From NCBI GenBank assembly GCA_943788045.1, contig CALSOT010000002.1, positions 240,210-304,209 on the forward strand: a stretch of 64,000 nucleotides of DNA, given 5' to 3'. The position numbers were made by a program, and so were the translations under genes. Positions 36,868-45,711 of this stretch are shown one piece after another. Source of the DNA: an uncultured Polaribacter sp. (GTDB taxonomy: Bacteria > Bacteroidota > Bacteroidia > Flavobacteriales > Flavobacteriaceae). How positions within the stretch are numbered: the stretch's first letter is position 1; every line of letters starts with the position of its first letter. The notes under the pieces are model-generated. The model did not search any database, had not been told where the DNA came from, and worked only from the letters and a program-made list of their open reading frames with translations.

Positions 36868-37755
36868 TTACGTTGTTGAGATTTTTATGTTTTTTTCATA
36901 TTTATTATGGATTATTAATATAGCTAATCCAAACAGCGCAGCTACCACAATTAAAATTGTACTTATTAATCCGCTAACGCCGAAAGACATACGGATTAAA
37001 ATCGTTGAAACTACAAACCCCGAATTTCTTATTATCTTATGAAATTTATCGGTATAAAAAAAGGAAATTAATAGTAAAACAACATCCACTAAAATTAGAA
37101 CAGTAAAAAATTTGTCAAAGAATAAATTATTAATTGTTTCAAAACTAGGAAGGTCGTTAGAACCAAAAGAAACACCTGTAATCCAATTTGCAAGTGTAAT
37201 TAAAGCCATTATAAAAAAAATAGGAACCAGGGAAATAGCAATTATTTTCTTTCTACTGATGAATCTTTCAATTTTTGGTTTATTCTCTTTTTGTTGTATT
37301 GCTTTTTGCATTCCTTGTTTTTGAAATTGAAAAATCAAATAGAAAAGAATAATTGACGCCAAGATATCATAAGTAAATTGCAGATCACCTTTTATTTGAA
37401 ACCAATCTGATGACAATTCAAGAATAGATAAATCTTTAAATAATTTTCGGATAATTATAAGTGTTATAATTTCGTATTGTTTCGTTACATAAGTGGTAAA
37501 TGATTTTGGTAAGTAATAGATTAATAAATATACTTCATAAACAAGTATAAATGAAAATGGGGTATAAATTGCAGATATCGGATTTTTAAGTAGTTCCGAT
37601 TTTAAAGACAAATTTACGATCCCTGCGTTTGATAAATAAATTAAAATTAAGTGAATAAAAAAGCCAAATAACGCAACATAGAGTATTGTTTTTTCAATTC
37701 GCTTTTTGGTGAACTCAGATAGAAAAAATTGGTGAAGTTTATTTAATAAATTCAT
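36868..37755 (-). CDS. multi-pass membrane protein of unknown function
   Basis: The 295-residue product has about six to eight hydrophobic helices (about 24-44, 65-85, 88-106, 128-146, 172-192, 212-232, 245-280). A basic stretch in the middle (KENKPKIERFISRKK) is probably cytoplasmic. There is no recognised catalytic motif. It lies downstream of the SOUL gene on the same strand, with 90 bases between them. I do not recognise a named family. Confidence 0.7.
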   Translation of the reverse strand: MNLLNKLHQFFLSEFTKKRIEKTILYVALFGFFIHLILIYLSNAGIVNLSLKSELLKNPISAIYTPFSFILVYEVYLLIYYLPKSFTTYVTKQYEIITLIIIRKLFKDLSILELSSDWFQIKGDLQFTYDILASIILFYLIFQFQKQGMQKAIQQKENKPKIERFISRKKIIAISLVPIFFIMALITLANWITGVSFGSNDLPSFETINNLFFDKFFTVLILVDVVLLLISFFYTDKFHKIIRNSGFVVSTILIRMSFGVSGLISTILIVVAALFGLAILIIHNKYEKNIKISTT

Positions 37756-37845
37756 ATTCTATTTATTTTGATACATCTGCCTAGCTATTTTGAACACGAG
37801 GCGTTTCAATTATTAATATTATTCTCAGTTTTCATTTTACCTTTT

Positions 37846-38478
37846 CTATTTGGCAAGCGCATCTAATCGTAATTCAACAATGACTTCATTCTTACGATTA
37901 AAAACTTCATAAGGTGCGTTATAACCAAAAAAATAAAATTTATCAGTATGTGCAATACCTTCAGAGTCTAAAGCTGATTTTAATTTCTGTTTATACTTTT
38001 CTATTTTTAAATCATTTGCCCAGCCGCTAAAGCTTATTGCAGCAACAGTTTTTGCTGGCTCTTCCTCAAATTTTATAAGCGACTGATTTGGTTTGGGAAG
38101 CATTTCCTTTTTTAAATTCTTTGGAACCATGAATTTCATCGTCATAGAATCTTCTAACGTCATTGTCACTGGTGAGGTCATAGATATTTTTTCATTCCTC
38201 TCATTTCCTCCAAAAATATATCCCGCTAAAATGGAGAAGCCTTTGCTTGAAGAATTTTTATATCCTTTAGTATTGAGTGTGACTGAGGTAAATAAAGTTT
38301 TTTCATAATGTCTTACCTCAAATGTGTTATATTTTTTAGAGATTACATAAGGGTACGTCTCAATATTGTTTTGGCTCTTAAATGCAAAAAGTTGAACTAT
38401 AACAAAAGCTATAAATACAACTCCCAGTATAATTAATACGATCTTCATTTTTGTATTTAAGTATTTAATTATTTTCAT
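37846..38478 (-). CDS. SOUL-family heme-binding protein
   Basis: The 210-residue product has an N-terminal membrane helix (about 12-32) and then a SOUL/HBP domain (about 40-207). It shows YEVRHYE-like sequence (NTFEVRHYEKTLF), GFSILAGYIFGGNERNEKISMTSPV, the characteristic TSPV motif, and FMVPKNLKKEMLPKPN. SOUL proteins bind heme or tetrapyrroles; their bacterial role is unclear. An alternative ATG ten codons in (38448) would put the helix nearer the start and is plausible. Confidence 0.9.
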   Translation of the reverse strand: MKIIKYLNTKMKIVLIILGVVFIAFVIVQLFAFKSQNNIETYPYVISKKYNTFEVRHYEKTLFTSVTLNTKGYKNSSSKGFSILAGYIFGGNERNEKISMTSPVTMTLEDSMTMKFMVPKNLKKEMLPKPNQSLIKFEEEPAKTVAAISFSGWANDLKIEKYKQKLKSALDSEGIAHTDKFYFFGYNAPYEVFNRKNEVIVELRLDALAK

Positions 38479-38778
38479 TTTTGATGAATATCAAAGTATT
38501 AGATTAAGCACGAAATCCTGTTGATGTTTCTATAAATGTTTGCATTGTTGATACATTTAATGATAAAAAAGTAAATAAAATTAAAAAGCAAATTCGTGTC
38601 ATCCGTTAATTATTTTAAAAGTTAATACTTTATTTTAATGCTCGAAAGAATATTTTTTATGGATTTTTCAGCTTGCTTTAAACACCTAATTTAACAAATA
38701 AATCGCAGATATTCAGTTTACTAGATGTTTTTTTAAACATTTGATAACTAGTAATCAATCATATGCATTCTGTTTGCT
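38479..38778. other. intergenic stretch, nothing recognised
   Basis: This gap of 300 bases between the SOUL and AlkB-like genes is AT-rich. I saw no gene, RNA or strong terminator. Confidence 0.4.
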
Positions 38779-39384
38779 TTATCTGGGTTCGATTATTCTA
38801 AATGTTAAATTTATTCTGGGTTTTTGTACTTTTTTGGTCGGAGGCAAGCGGTGAAGCCAATTTGTTTGTGTTTCCCCCTTCATAACCAACAAACTACCTT
38901 TTTCTAAATAAACGGAAACAGTTTGTTTTGTTTCTTTATGCTTAAATGAAAATTTTCGATCTGCACCAAAACTTAACGAACCAATTACTCCATTTTTCCT
39001 CAAATCTTTTTCACCATCACTATGCCAAGCCATTCCCTCATCGCCATTGTGATATAGATTAAGAAGGCAAGAGTTAAATTTTTCTCCTATTTGATTTTCT
39101 ATAATTTCTTTGAGTTCTAAAAGTTCTTTAGTCCAAGGTAACGCAGATTTGGTAGTTTTTGAATATGTATATTTAAATGGTTTGTCTCCATACCAAGCTA
39201 CTTTACGTTTCGTAATTATCAATTTTCCAAAAATGATTGCTTTGTCATTTTCCCATTGAATATTTTGAAATAATCGGTCAAAATAATATTGAGATTTTTT
39301 TGGGTTTATCAACGAACCATAATAATTTACTTCGCCGTCAAAGGGTAACAGATTCTTATCTTTTGAGGAATTAAATAGGTCCAT
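38779..39384 (-). CDS. AlkB-like 2-oxoglutarate/Fe(II)-dependent dioxygenase
   Basis: The 201-residue product has the complete AlkB core. Iron ligands are H121 and D123 in AWHSDGE and H178 in NWLHRLP. The 2-oxoglutarate-binding RxxxxxR is R190-R196 in PRINLTFR. FNSCLLNLYHNGDEGMAWH and the nucleotide-flip region are as in ALKBH2/3-type repair proteins. It should remove alkyl groups from DNA or RNA bases (oxidative demethylation). It is single, without an ada-type regulator next to it. Confidence 0.93.
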   Translation of the reverse strand: MDLFNSSKDKNLLPFDGEVNYYGSLINPKKSQYYFDRLFQNIQWENDKAIIFGKLIITKRKVAWYGDKPFKYTYSKTTKSALPWTKELLELKEIIENQIGEKFNSCLLNLYHNGDEGMAWHSDGEKDLRKNGVIGSLSFGADRKFSFKHKETKQTVSVYLEKGSLLVMKGETQTNWLHRLPPTKKVQKPRINLTFRIIEPR

Positions 39385-39549
39385 TTATTATTTTTATAGT
39401 CGACTGATAAAAACAAGTATCATCAATATTCGTATTCTTGTTTGGTTATTAAATTCAAAATTTAAAAAATCAAAATAGAATTGATTTATTTCGAATAAAA
39501 TGGCAAACTATCTAAATATACGAACTTTTTTATGATGCACTCCTCGTTT

Positions 39550-39965
39550 ATGAATGGTTTTATCAATTCTAAATTAGAATACCCAAAAAAGACAAGCAAT
39601 GTCGCAAGTCTCTTTGGATTTTACAAAAGTAAATTTAATCTGCAATAAATTATAAAGTGCAAGTGCATTTTAAAGAGGTTTATAAAAAAAGAATAAAAGG
39701 TTGCCATTTTTTATTTAAAAAAATGAATGAAAACGATTTGATGAAAGAATCATCCTTTGAGCTAGAATATAATTTTTTGGCAGAAAGAATGATTAATTAT
39801 GGCAATACTTGGTTGTATTCTAGCAATCTTTATCCAAATAAATTGCTTTCAAATGATATAGATTATTATGTTAATACGTTCTTAAGTATATTATTTCCTT
39901 TTCTTACTGTTCAAGGGAAAAAAGAATTTCAAAATTTATTGCCACAGTTTTTCGAACCTCAATAA
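39550..39965 (+). pseudogene. possible decayed TetR-type regulator
   Basis: A frame from ATG 39550 (33 codons) ends at 39648. It reads as a helix-turn-helix-like end (SNVASLFGFYKSKFNL). Another frame (39657-39965, with an internal ATG at 39723) encodes about 80 residues with ELEYNFLAERMINYGNTWLY and ILFPFLTVQGKKEFQNLL, similar in pattern to ligand-binding ends of flavobacterial TetR regulators. The middle is missing, so it appears frameshifted or deleted. If not, 39723-39965 may be a small protein of unknown function. The evidence is weak, mainly pattern resemblance. Confidence 0.3.
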
Positions 39966-40177
39966 ATTCAAATCATTGGTATGAAATAAGTAGCGAGTTT
40001 CTAATCATAAACCTTTCAGTTTTGCATTGATATTTTTTTTCTATTTGCGATAAGTTTCATAATAAAATTACTCAAAAAACCTCTTGGTTATCTTTTACCG
40101 AGATGATCTCTATTCCTAAAATCTTATTCTGTTAAATAAGATTTTTTGGCGTTTGCTAAAGGTTTGCACATAGTGCA

Positions 40178-40222
40178 TTGCCAACCCGAAGATCGGCGCT
40201 ACACTGAATATTTTGTTGGCAA
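40178..40222. repeat. short inverted repeat
   Basis: TTGCCAAC (40178-40185) and GTTGGCAA (40215-40222) form an 8-base inverted repeat with 29 bases between, just past the stop codon of the acid phosphatase gene (minus strand). The loop is unusually GC-rich for this genome. It may be a terminator or a leftover recombination site; the GCCAAT/ATTGGC arms near 20.35 kb are similar but not identical. Confidence 0.3.
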
Positions 40223-40229
40223 AAATCGT

Positions 40230-41048
40230 TTATTTATATGAAGTAAGTTTTAAGTTTCTAAGTGAGTCTTTTTCTTTATCAGACCAATCTCTTTTGTTTT
40301 CATATAATCCCTTAGATTCCCAATCACCGTACATAGGATTCGGAAATACGATAAACTGATCACCAAATTCAGTACTCATTTTATCTACGGATTCATTACG
40401 TGATTTAGAATTTTGATTGTCAAAAACTGAAGAAAAGTCTGAAAGATTATCACCCATGTAAAGAACTACCTGGTAGTCTTCTAACACTTTATTTCGCCTT
40501 GCCTGCTTTTCACTTGTAGTAGTTTTAAGAAAAACATGTGCGCTATCTGCATTCGGGAGGTTCAAAAGCTTTAGATTCTCAATTGTTTCAGTCAACTGAT
40601 CTTGGTAACGATTAGAGATATAAAAAACTTCGATACCTAAAGAGTCAGCTAAATTGAAAAATCTTACAGCTCCTGGTAGACCTTTCGCTTGCTTAAGTTT
40701 CCCCCACTCAATCCAATCATCTTTATCAAAATCTAAATCTTGTTTTATTTGCATTGCGCTATAAGGGCTATTATCAATAACTGTCTCATCTAAATCAGTA
40801 ATAATTGCAAGTGGTTTAGATAGCTTAGTTCTCTTAAGATTTTTTACTTTTTGAGTTGCAACATTAAAGGCTTGATAACTTAAAGCTCTATACTCAGCAG
40901 CATTCTGTTGCCAGATTACAGCAAGCTCAGTATGCTCTTTTATAGGGGTTTGACTTTCTGTATCCTTTTCTGATTTTTGTTGGTTACAACTTGTAAAAAC
41001 AATACATAGGACGATAAGAAAATTAAAAATTGTGTATATTTTTTTCAT
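40230..41048 (-). CDS. 5'-nucleotidase/acid phosphatase, lipoprotein e(P4) family
   Basis: The 272-residue product has a lipoprotein signal (Cys21, VFTSCNQQ) and a class C acid phosphatase HAD domain. The catalytic aspartates are D85 and D87 in IITDLDETVIDN. YISNRY supplies motif II and LYMGDNLSDFS the metal-binding motif. Such enzymes dephosphorylate nucleotides and other phosphomonoesters at the outer membrane. It is preceded upstream by the Vat-type gene with a 25-base gap on the same strand. The family call is secure. Confidence 0.93.
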   Translation of the reverse strand: MKKIYTIFNFLIVLCIVFTSCNQQKSEKDTESQTPIKEHTELAVIWQQNAAEYRALSYQAFNVATQKVKNLKRTKLSKPLAIITDLDETVIDNSPYSAMQIKQDLDFDKDDWIEWGKLKQAKGLPGAVRFFNLADSLGIEVFYISNRYQDQLTETIENLKLLNLPNADSAHVFLKTTTSEKQARRNKVLEDYQVVLYMGDNLSDFSSVFDNQNSKSRNESVDKMSTEFGDQFIVFPNPMYGDWESKGLYENKRDWSDKEKDSLRNLKLTSYK

Positions 41049-41073
41049 TTTATTATGACTTTTATTTTATTTT

Positions 41074-41697
41074 TTATTCAATTAATTTATCAATTTTGTT
41101 TTCAGTTAAGTTTTTTATGTTTTTTGTAATTTTCTCCATGTTCCAATTCCACCATTTTAGTTCTAATAACTTTGTAATTACATCTTCAGAAAATCGTTTT
41201 CTGATTTTTTTAGCAGGATTTCCACCAACAATTGTATAAGGCTCAACATCTTTAGTTATTGTAGAATTTGCAGCAATAATTGCGCCGTCTCCAATATGTA
41301 CTCCAGCCATAATTGTTGCATTATATCCTATCCAAACATCATTACCAATATGTATATTTCCTTTTTGTGGATAAGATTTTCCTTCCATTGCATTTTCCCA
41401 ACCATTACCAAAAATAGCAAAAGGATAAGTTGATAGTGAATCAGTCAAATGATTTGCTCCATTCATTATGAATTTAACATCAGAAGCAATCATACAGAAT
41501 TTCCCAATTATTAATTTGTCACCAACAAAGTCAAAATGGTATTTTACGTTTTTCTCAAAGTTCTCAACATTTTCAAAATCATCATAGTAGGTATAGTCTC
41601 CAACAATTATATTAGGGTTCTTAACAATATTTTTTAAGAAACAAAGTTTGTCGTAATTATCAAGTGGAAATTTTATATTTTTGTCAGGACCTATCAT
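41074..41697 (-). CDS. Vat-type xenobiotic O-acetyltransferase (left-handed beta-helix)
   Basis: The 207-residue product is a hexapeptide-repeat acetyltransferase of the Vat/CatB group. Features are YYDDFENVENFEKNVKYHF, the catalytic histidine H83 in MNGANHLTD, GNDVWIGYNATIMAGVHIGDGAIIA repeats and the C-terminal IVGGNPAKKIRKRF. Vat enzymes acetylate streptogramin A antibiotics, and CatB-like ones chloramphenicol. Environmental members often have unknown substrates, so resistance should not be assumed. The gene follows directly on an ABC-transporter deletion relic and precedes the acid phosphatase gene, part of the mixed accessory region. Confidence 0.88.
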   Translation of the reverse strand: MIGPDKNIKFPLDNYDKLCFLKNIVKNPNIIVGDYTYYDDFENVENFEKNVKYHFDFVGDKLIIGKFCMIASDVKFIMNGANHLTDSLSTYPFAIFGNGWENAMEGKSYPQKGNIHIGNDVWIGYNATIMAGVHIGDGAIIAANSTITKDVEPYTIVGGNPAKKIRKRFSEDVITKLLELKWWNWNMEKITKNIKNLTENKIDKLIE

Positions 41698-41705
41698 TCC
41701 GTTGT

Positions 41706-42014
41706 TTATTTCAATTCAAGTTTGTCAATTCTATTTCCGATTGTAAATTCTTTCATTTCATTTTCAAGCTTATTAAAACCTACTTGTTCTACTTTCTTTA
41801 TAATCTCTTCGTTTTTCATTAAATAAATTTCATCACAAATATCCGATAAAGTAGAAAATATATGAGATTAAATAATTACTGTTTTTTCAAATAGGTAATT
41901 CGATAATAAAACAAATACAACGGGTAAAATTGCATATCCAATCAAAACAGGAAGACCGAAATCAATCATTCTCCTGTTTAGTATTTTAACTTGAAGTTGG
42001 AAATACTTTTTCAT
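41706..42014 (-). pseudogene. ABC transporter deletion scar (permease start fused to ATPase end)
   Basis: One minus-strand frame of 103 codons reads from ATG 42014 as the beginning of a membrane permease (KKYFQLQVKILNRRMIDFG, then a hydrophobic helix ...LIGYAILPVVFVLLSNYLFEK). It then meets TAA (41868-41870), and in the same frame continues as SHIFSTLSDICDEIYLMKN and a lysine-rich tail to TAA 41706. SHIF..L.DICDEIYLM is the typical segment after the H-loop of an ABC ATPase. The simplest reading is that a deletion removed the rest of the permease and most of an adjacent ATPase gene. No functional product is expected. Confidence 0.55.
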
Positions 42015-42168
42015 CCAATTTTTTTATGTTTGCTCACTTAATTACCTGTTTAGTGAGCAGTTTTAAAGCACAAACCTGTCAACTTACAAGAAAGTATAAA
42101 TTAGTTATAGTCCTTTATATTACTTTTGTTTTGGTTGTTTTTTTATAAATAGTTAGCATTTTGTTGGT

Positions 42169-43629
42169 TTAATAACTATAATCTTTTCCCATTTTACTAT
42201 TTGTAACAGATTTCATCCATTTTTTTAAATCTTGCTTCATAACAGAAGCAATCTCTGGCTCTTTTTTTATGATGTTTTCCTTTTCAGATTTATCATTTAG
42301 CAGATCATAAAGTTCAAAGCTTTCGCCGCCATCGACACTAATGAGTTTGTATTGATTGTTAACCCACGACTGCTTATTCGCAAATAAAAAGCCAATAGGT
42401 CGGTCGCGCATTTTCTTGTTTTCCGTTAACACTGGCCAAATGCTTTCACCATCAATCGGTCTTTTATCAGGAAATTCAATATTCAATATGTCTAAAATGG
42501 TTGGTAGATAGTCGCTGGTTACAGATGGAAATTCTAACCTTTGCCCACCTTTTATATGTCCTTTCCAAATTGCAAAAGCCGGAACTCTAACTCCTCCCTC
42601 ATAGAGACTTCTTTTGCGTTGTCTAAAAATGGAAGCACTTCCAGGTGTTTTTTTCTCAGGACCATTATCACTACAAAACATAATAATTGTTTCCTCATCA
42701 ATGTTCAGACTCTCTAGCATCAACCACAAACGGCCCATTTGCTCATCCATAGCAGTTATAGTTCCAAAATAAATTTGCTCTCGTAAATTTAAACTGCTGT
42801 ATCGCTCTCTATGTGCTTTATCGGAAACAACGGGTAAGTGCGGCGTATGAAACCAAACTGTTGTGAAGAACGGCTTCTTTTGATCGACAGATTTTTGGAT
42901 AAAAGGAATTATTCTATCCATTAAAATTTTAGAATCATCTCCTTCAAGATTAGTCGTGTCAATTTTTTCATTTCCTACCCAATAGGCGCTCCCATATTTC
43001 TTTGTAGATTCTTTGTCGTCAACAGATTTCCATCCAAAGTGAAGACTTTCTCCTTTTTCAAATGTTGCCGGTCTTATCATTGGATCGTAGGTTGGCACTT
43101 TTGATTCGCTACAGAAATATTCGTCGTACCCATGTGAAGTCGGAATAGTATAATGTTGAAGGTTTTTTGGTTTACCACCTCGGTTACCATCACGACTTTT
43201 TTTGGTGAGTGTTCCGAGATGCCATTTTCCAAAATGCCCAGTAGCATAGCCTTGCTCTTTTAGTATTTCTGCAATGGTAATTTCGCCCTCTTTTAAATGA
43301 CCTTGATTGGCATGAGGTACGTCTGTTCTGTATGGGTTTCTTCCCGTCATTACACTTGCTCTGGTGGGCGAGCACACGGCTGAAGCTGAATAAAACCTGT
43401 CGAGGATCACGCCGTTCGAAGCCAGCTTGTCTATGTTTGGGGTAATAATTTTTTTATTTCCATTAAAACCTGTGTCTCCCCAACCGAGGTCGTCTGTCAT
43501 TACCAAAATAATATTTGGTTTTTTCTTTTCTGAAATTTGAGCAACTGTTAAGGTTACACAAAAACAACTAAACATCGCAATAAGGGGTATTCTGGATAAT
43601 TTTGTTCTACTCATAATATTTCTTTTCAA
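42169..43629 (-). CDS. S1-family sulfatase
   Basis: The 486-residue product has a signal peptide (about 12-31; the ATG five codons in, at 43614, is an alternative start) and a complete sulfatase domain. Metal ligands lie in NIILVMTDDLGWGD, the formylglycine cysteine C86 in AVCSPTRASVMTGR, the canonical CxPTR, followed by GHFGKWHLG and IMFCSDNGPE. Export is probably to the periplasm. It lies 36 bases downstream of the GH29 fucosidase gene on the same strand, so both are probably co-expressed and act on sulfated fucose-containing glycan. The maturase is not in this window. Confidence 0.93.
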   Translation of the reverse strand: MKRNIMSRTKLSRIPLIAMFSCFCVTLTVAQISEKKKPNIILVMTDDLGWGDTGFNGNKKIITPNIDKLASNGVILDRFYSASAVCSPTRASVMTGRNPYRTDVPHANQGHLKEGEITIAEILKEQGYATGHFGKWHLGTLTKKSRDGNRGGKPKNLQHYTIPTSHGYDEYFCSESKVPTYDPMIRPATFEKGESLHFGWKSVDDKESTKKYGSAYWVGNEKIDTTNLEGDDSKILMDRIIPFIQKSVDQKKPFFTTVWFHTPHLPVVSDKAHRERYSSLNLREQIYFGTITAMDEQMGRLWLMLESLNIDEETIIMFCSDNGPEKKTPGSASIFRQRKRSLYEGGVRVPAFAIWKGHIKGGQRLEFPSVTSDYLPTILDILNIEFPDKRPIDGESIWPVLTENKKMRDRPIGFLFANKQSWVNNQYKLISVDGGESFELYDLLNDKSEKENIIKKEPEIASVMKQDLKKWMKSVTNSKMGKDYSY

Positions 43630-43665
43630 TAAATACTAACTAAGCTATTCTTTTGCTATTGTAAT

Positions 43666-45027
43666 TTAATATTTCACGAAGGTTAATTCTGCAATATATG
43701 GAAGTCTAGATGCTTTAAGAATTGTTAGTCTATATTTTTGAGCAGTAATAGTCTCAAAACTAGCATTGAAATTATTTCTGATATTTCCTCCTTTTACCAG
43801 TAATTTCCATTTTCCGTTAATAAAAGCCTCAATTTTAAATTCTTGTACTGCTCTTTTGTATTCGCCACATATAACTCGGTTAAACGTTTTTGGTGACTTA
43901 AAATCCAATTCTATCCATCTTTCCTTGTCGTCTTGGGCGCACTGCCATCGTGTAAACAAATCGGCATCAATAACATTATTAGCTCCAAACTCTTTAGCAG
44001 ATGAACTAGACGCCATTACACTTACTCCTTGGTGTACTGGCTTAATTTTAGGTAATTTTTTTAATGGTACTGAAATCGTAGTTGCATCACCAATTTGTTT
44101 TAATCGCGCTAAAACGTTTTCATCCATCAACCCTTTATCATTTGGAGCAGCATTTAATAGGTAATTTGAGTAATGAGAATTTGCAAAATTCAGTTCCTTA
44201 ACAACCTCATCAACGGATTTTAATTCTTGATTTTCATAACCTTTTTCCCAAAACCAAGTGGACTGAAGTGTCGGTCCCTGCTGTGATGGTATGGTATTGT
44301 CGTACGGACAATGCTGGCCATGCGTTGCCTCGTAGTGCACTATTTGTGTATACTTTAAATCAGGACGACAACTGTGGTTTATTACCAAACAGTTAGGCTG
44401 AATTGAATGTATGTGTGCTTCCAAAGTTTCATACGGTAGTTCTTCAAAATCAGGACCATTTCCCCATTTAGATCCCCATCCATCAATTACAATGCAATTG
44501 ATTTCTCCATAGTTAGTAAGTAGCTCGGTTAATTGTTCTTTCGTAAACGAAATATTTTCTTGATTAATATTACCGTGCTCCATACCATGATGCCTATCCC
44601 AAACTGAGAAATACAAACCAACTTTAATTCCTGCATTACGAAATGCATCAGTGTATTCTTTTACAATATCAAGGTTCTTATACTTTTTGTGTGCAGAAGC
44701 AATGTCATAATTGCTAACTTTTGTATCCCAAAGGCTAAAACCATCGTGATGCTTAGTGGTAAAAACGGCATATTGCATACCTGCTGATTTTGCTGCTTGC
44801 GCCCATTGATTACAATCTAATTGTGATGGTTTAAAATCTTTTGGATCATGAAAAGGATATGCCCATTGCTCTCCTTGATAGGTGCCCATGTTATAATGAA
44901 TAAACATTCCAAATTTTAAATTTAAAAAATTTAAAATAGTATCATCTGTGTTAACTTCTTTTTGTCCAACAATTCGAAATGGTGATAATAAAAGAACTGC
45001 TATCAATAAAATGTAATTCTTGTTCAT
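43666..45027 (-). CDS. GH29 family alpha-L-fucosidase with discoidin-like C-terminal domain
   Basis: The 453-residue product has a signal peptide (1-21), a GH29 (beta/alpha)8 domain (about 25-335) and an F5/8-type C domain (about 345-453, with NNVIDADLFTRWQC and RWIELDFKSPKTFNRV). Family signs are FGMFIHYNMGTY, TTKHHDGFSLWDT, the nucleophile D182 in CIVIDGWGSKWG and NYLLNAAPNDKG. It releases terminal L-fucose. With the adjacent sulfatase it suits degradation of sulfated fucans or fucosylated algal glycans. There is no SusCD pair nearby, so uptake must come from elsewhere in the genome. Confidence 0.93.
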   Translation of the reverse strand: MNKNYILLIAVLLLSPFRIVGQKEVNTDDTILNFLNLKFGMFIHYNMGTYQGEQWAYPFHDPKDFKPSQLDCNQWAQAAKSAGMQYAVFTTKHHDGFSLWDTKVSNYDIASAHKKYKNLDIVKEYTDAFRNAGIKVGLYFSVWDRHHGMEHGNINQENISFTKEQLTELLTNYGEINCIVIDGWGSKWGNGPDFEELPYETLEAHIHSIQPNCLVINHSCRPDLKYTQIVHYEATHGQHCPYDNTIPSQQGPTLQSTWFWEKGYENQELKSVDEVVKELNFANSHYSNYLLNAAPNDKGLMDENVLARLKQIGDATTISVPLKKLPKIKPVHQGVSVMASSSSAKEFGANNVIDADLFTRWQCAQDDKERWIELDFKSPKTFNRVICGEYKRAVQEFKIEAFINGKWKLLVKGGNIRNNFNASFETITAQKYRLTILKASRLPYIAELTFVKY

Positions 45028-45711
45028 TTTTTTTTTAATTAACTATGTATTCTAATTTTTGCATTTAGCGAAACCGACACGTATAAATAAGGTATATCTC
45101 TTTCTTTTTCTAGAATACCCAGATGTTTTTTAAATCCATACTTTCGGACGTGAAAATATGAGTTTAAAGTATGTCAACAAAAGATTTTTGTATTTTTCTT
45201 AAACCCCTCTGTTTTCAATTCTAAAAAGCATGCTTATATTATTTATGTTCTTTCATTTTTAAAGAATATTGATAGGGTAGAGGGGTAGCGTTTATGTATT
45301 GCGTAAGAAAAGATAAATCAGCTATGCCAAATGCTTTATCAACTTTAAGCAAAGTATTATTTGCTTTGGCTATAATCATGCAGTTACTTTTAAAGGAATG
45401 CAATGTTCCACTATTTTTTAGTTGTTTTTACAACTGTTTTGTGCAGTGTTTTAAAATTAAAAGTAGTACAAAAATTACCAAAAAAACACATGTCTATTAT
45501 TTTATGAAGAAGCAGTAAAAATGTCATGTATTCTTTAAATTTTTGGAGCAAAACTCGATTTCTCAAAAAATTAAAAATAATACAATACATCTAAACCAAT
45601 AAATCCGTTCAAGGGTATTAAAATGAATTTCACCGACTCAGCGAATTTACAGATTGTCATTCTTATTATTTTTATCACTCAATGGTTCAAATTCATTTAA
45701 AAAAGTAGGAG
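45028..45711. other. intergenic stretch before the giant repeat protein
   Basis: This 684-base gap of AT-rich sequence separates the divergent fucosidase and giant-protein genes. A 74-codon plus-strand frame (45294-45518) has no recognisable features and is not called. Just before the giant gene lies TAGGAG immediately upstream of ATG 45712, a purine-rich ribosome-binding-like site. No TAnnTTTG promoter element was found. The length of the gap leaves room for substantial regulation. Confidence 0.4.

Noticed and set aside
41074..41697. Calling the Vat-type gene an antibiotic resistance determinant
   Set aside because: Family membership is clear, but environmental relatives often have other substrates; only the enzyme type is reported.
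45294..45518. 74-codon plus-strand frame in the gap before the giant gene
   Set aside because: No recognisable motif, no ribosome-binding site and composition not typical of the neighbouring genes; left uncalled.
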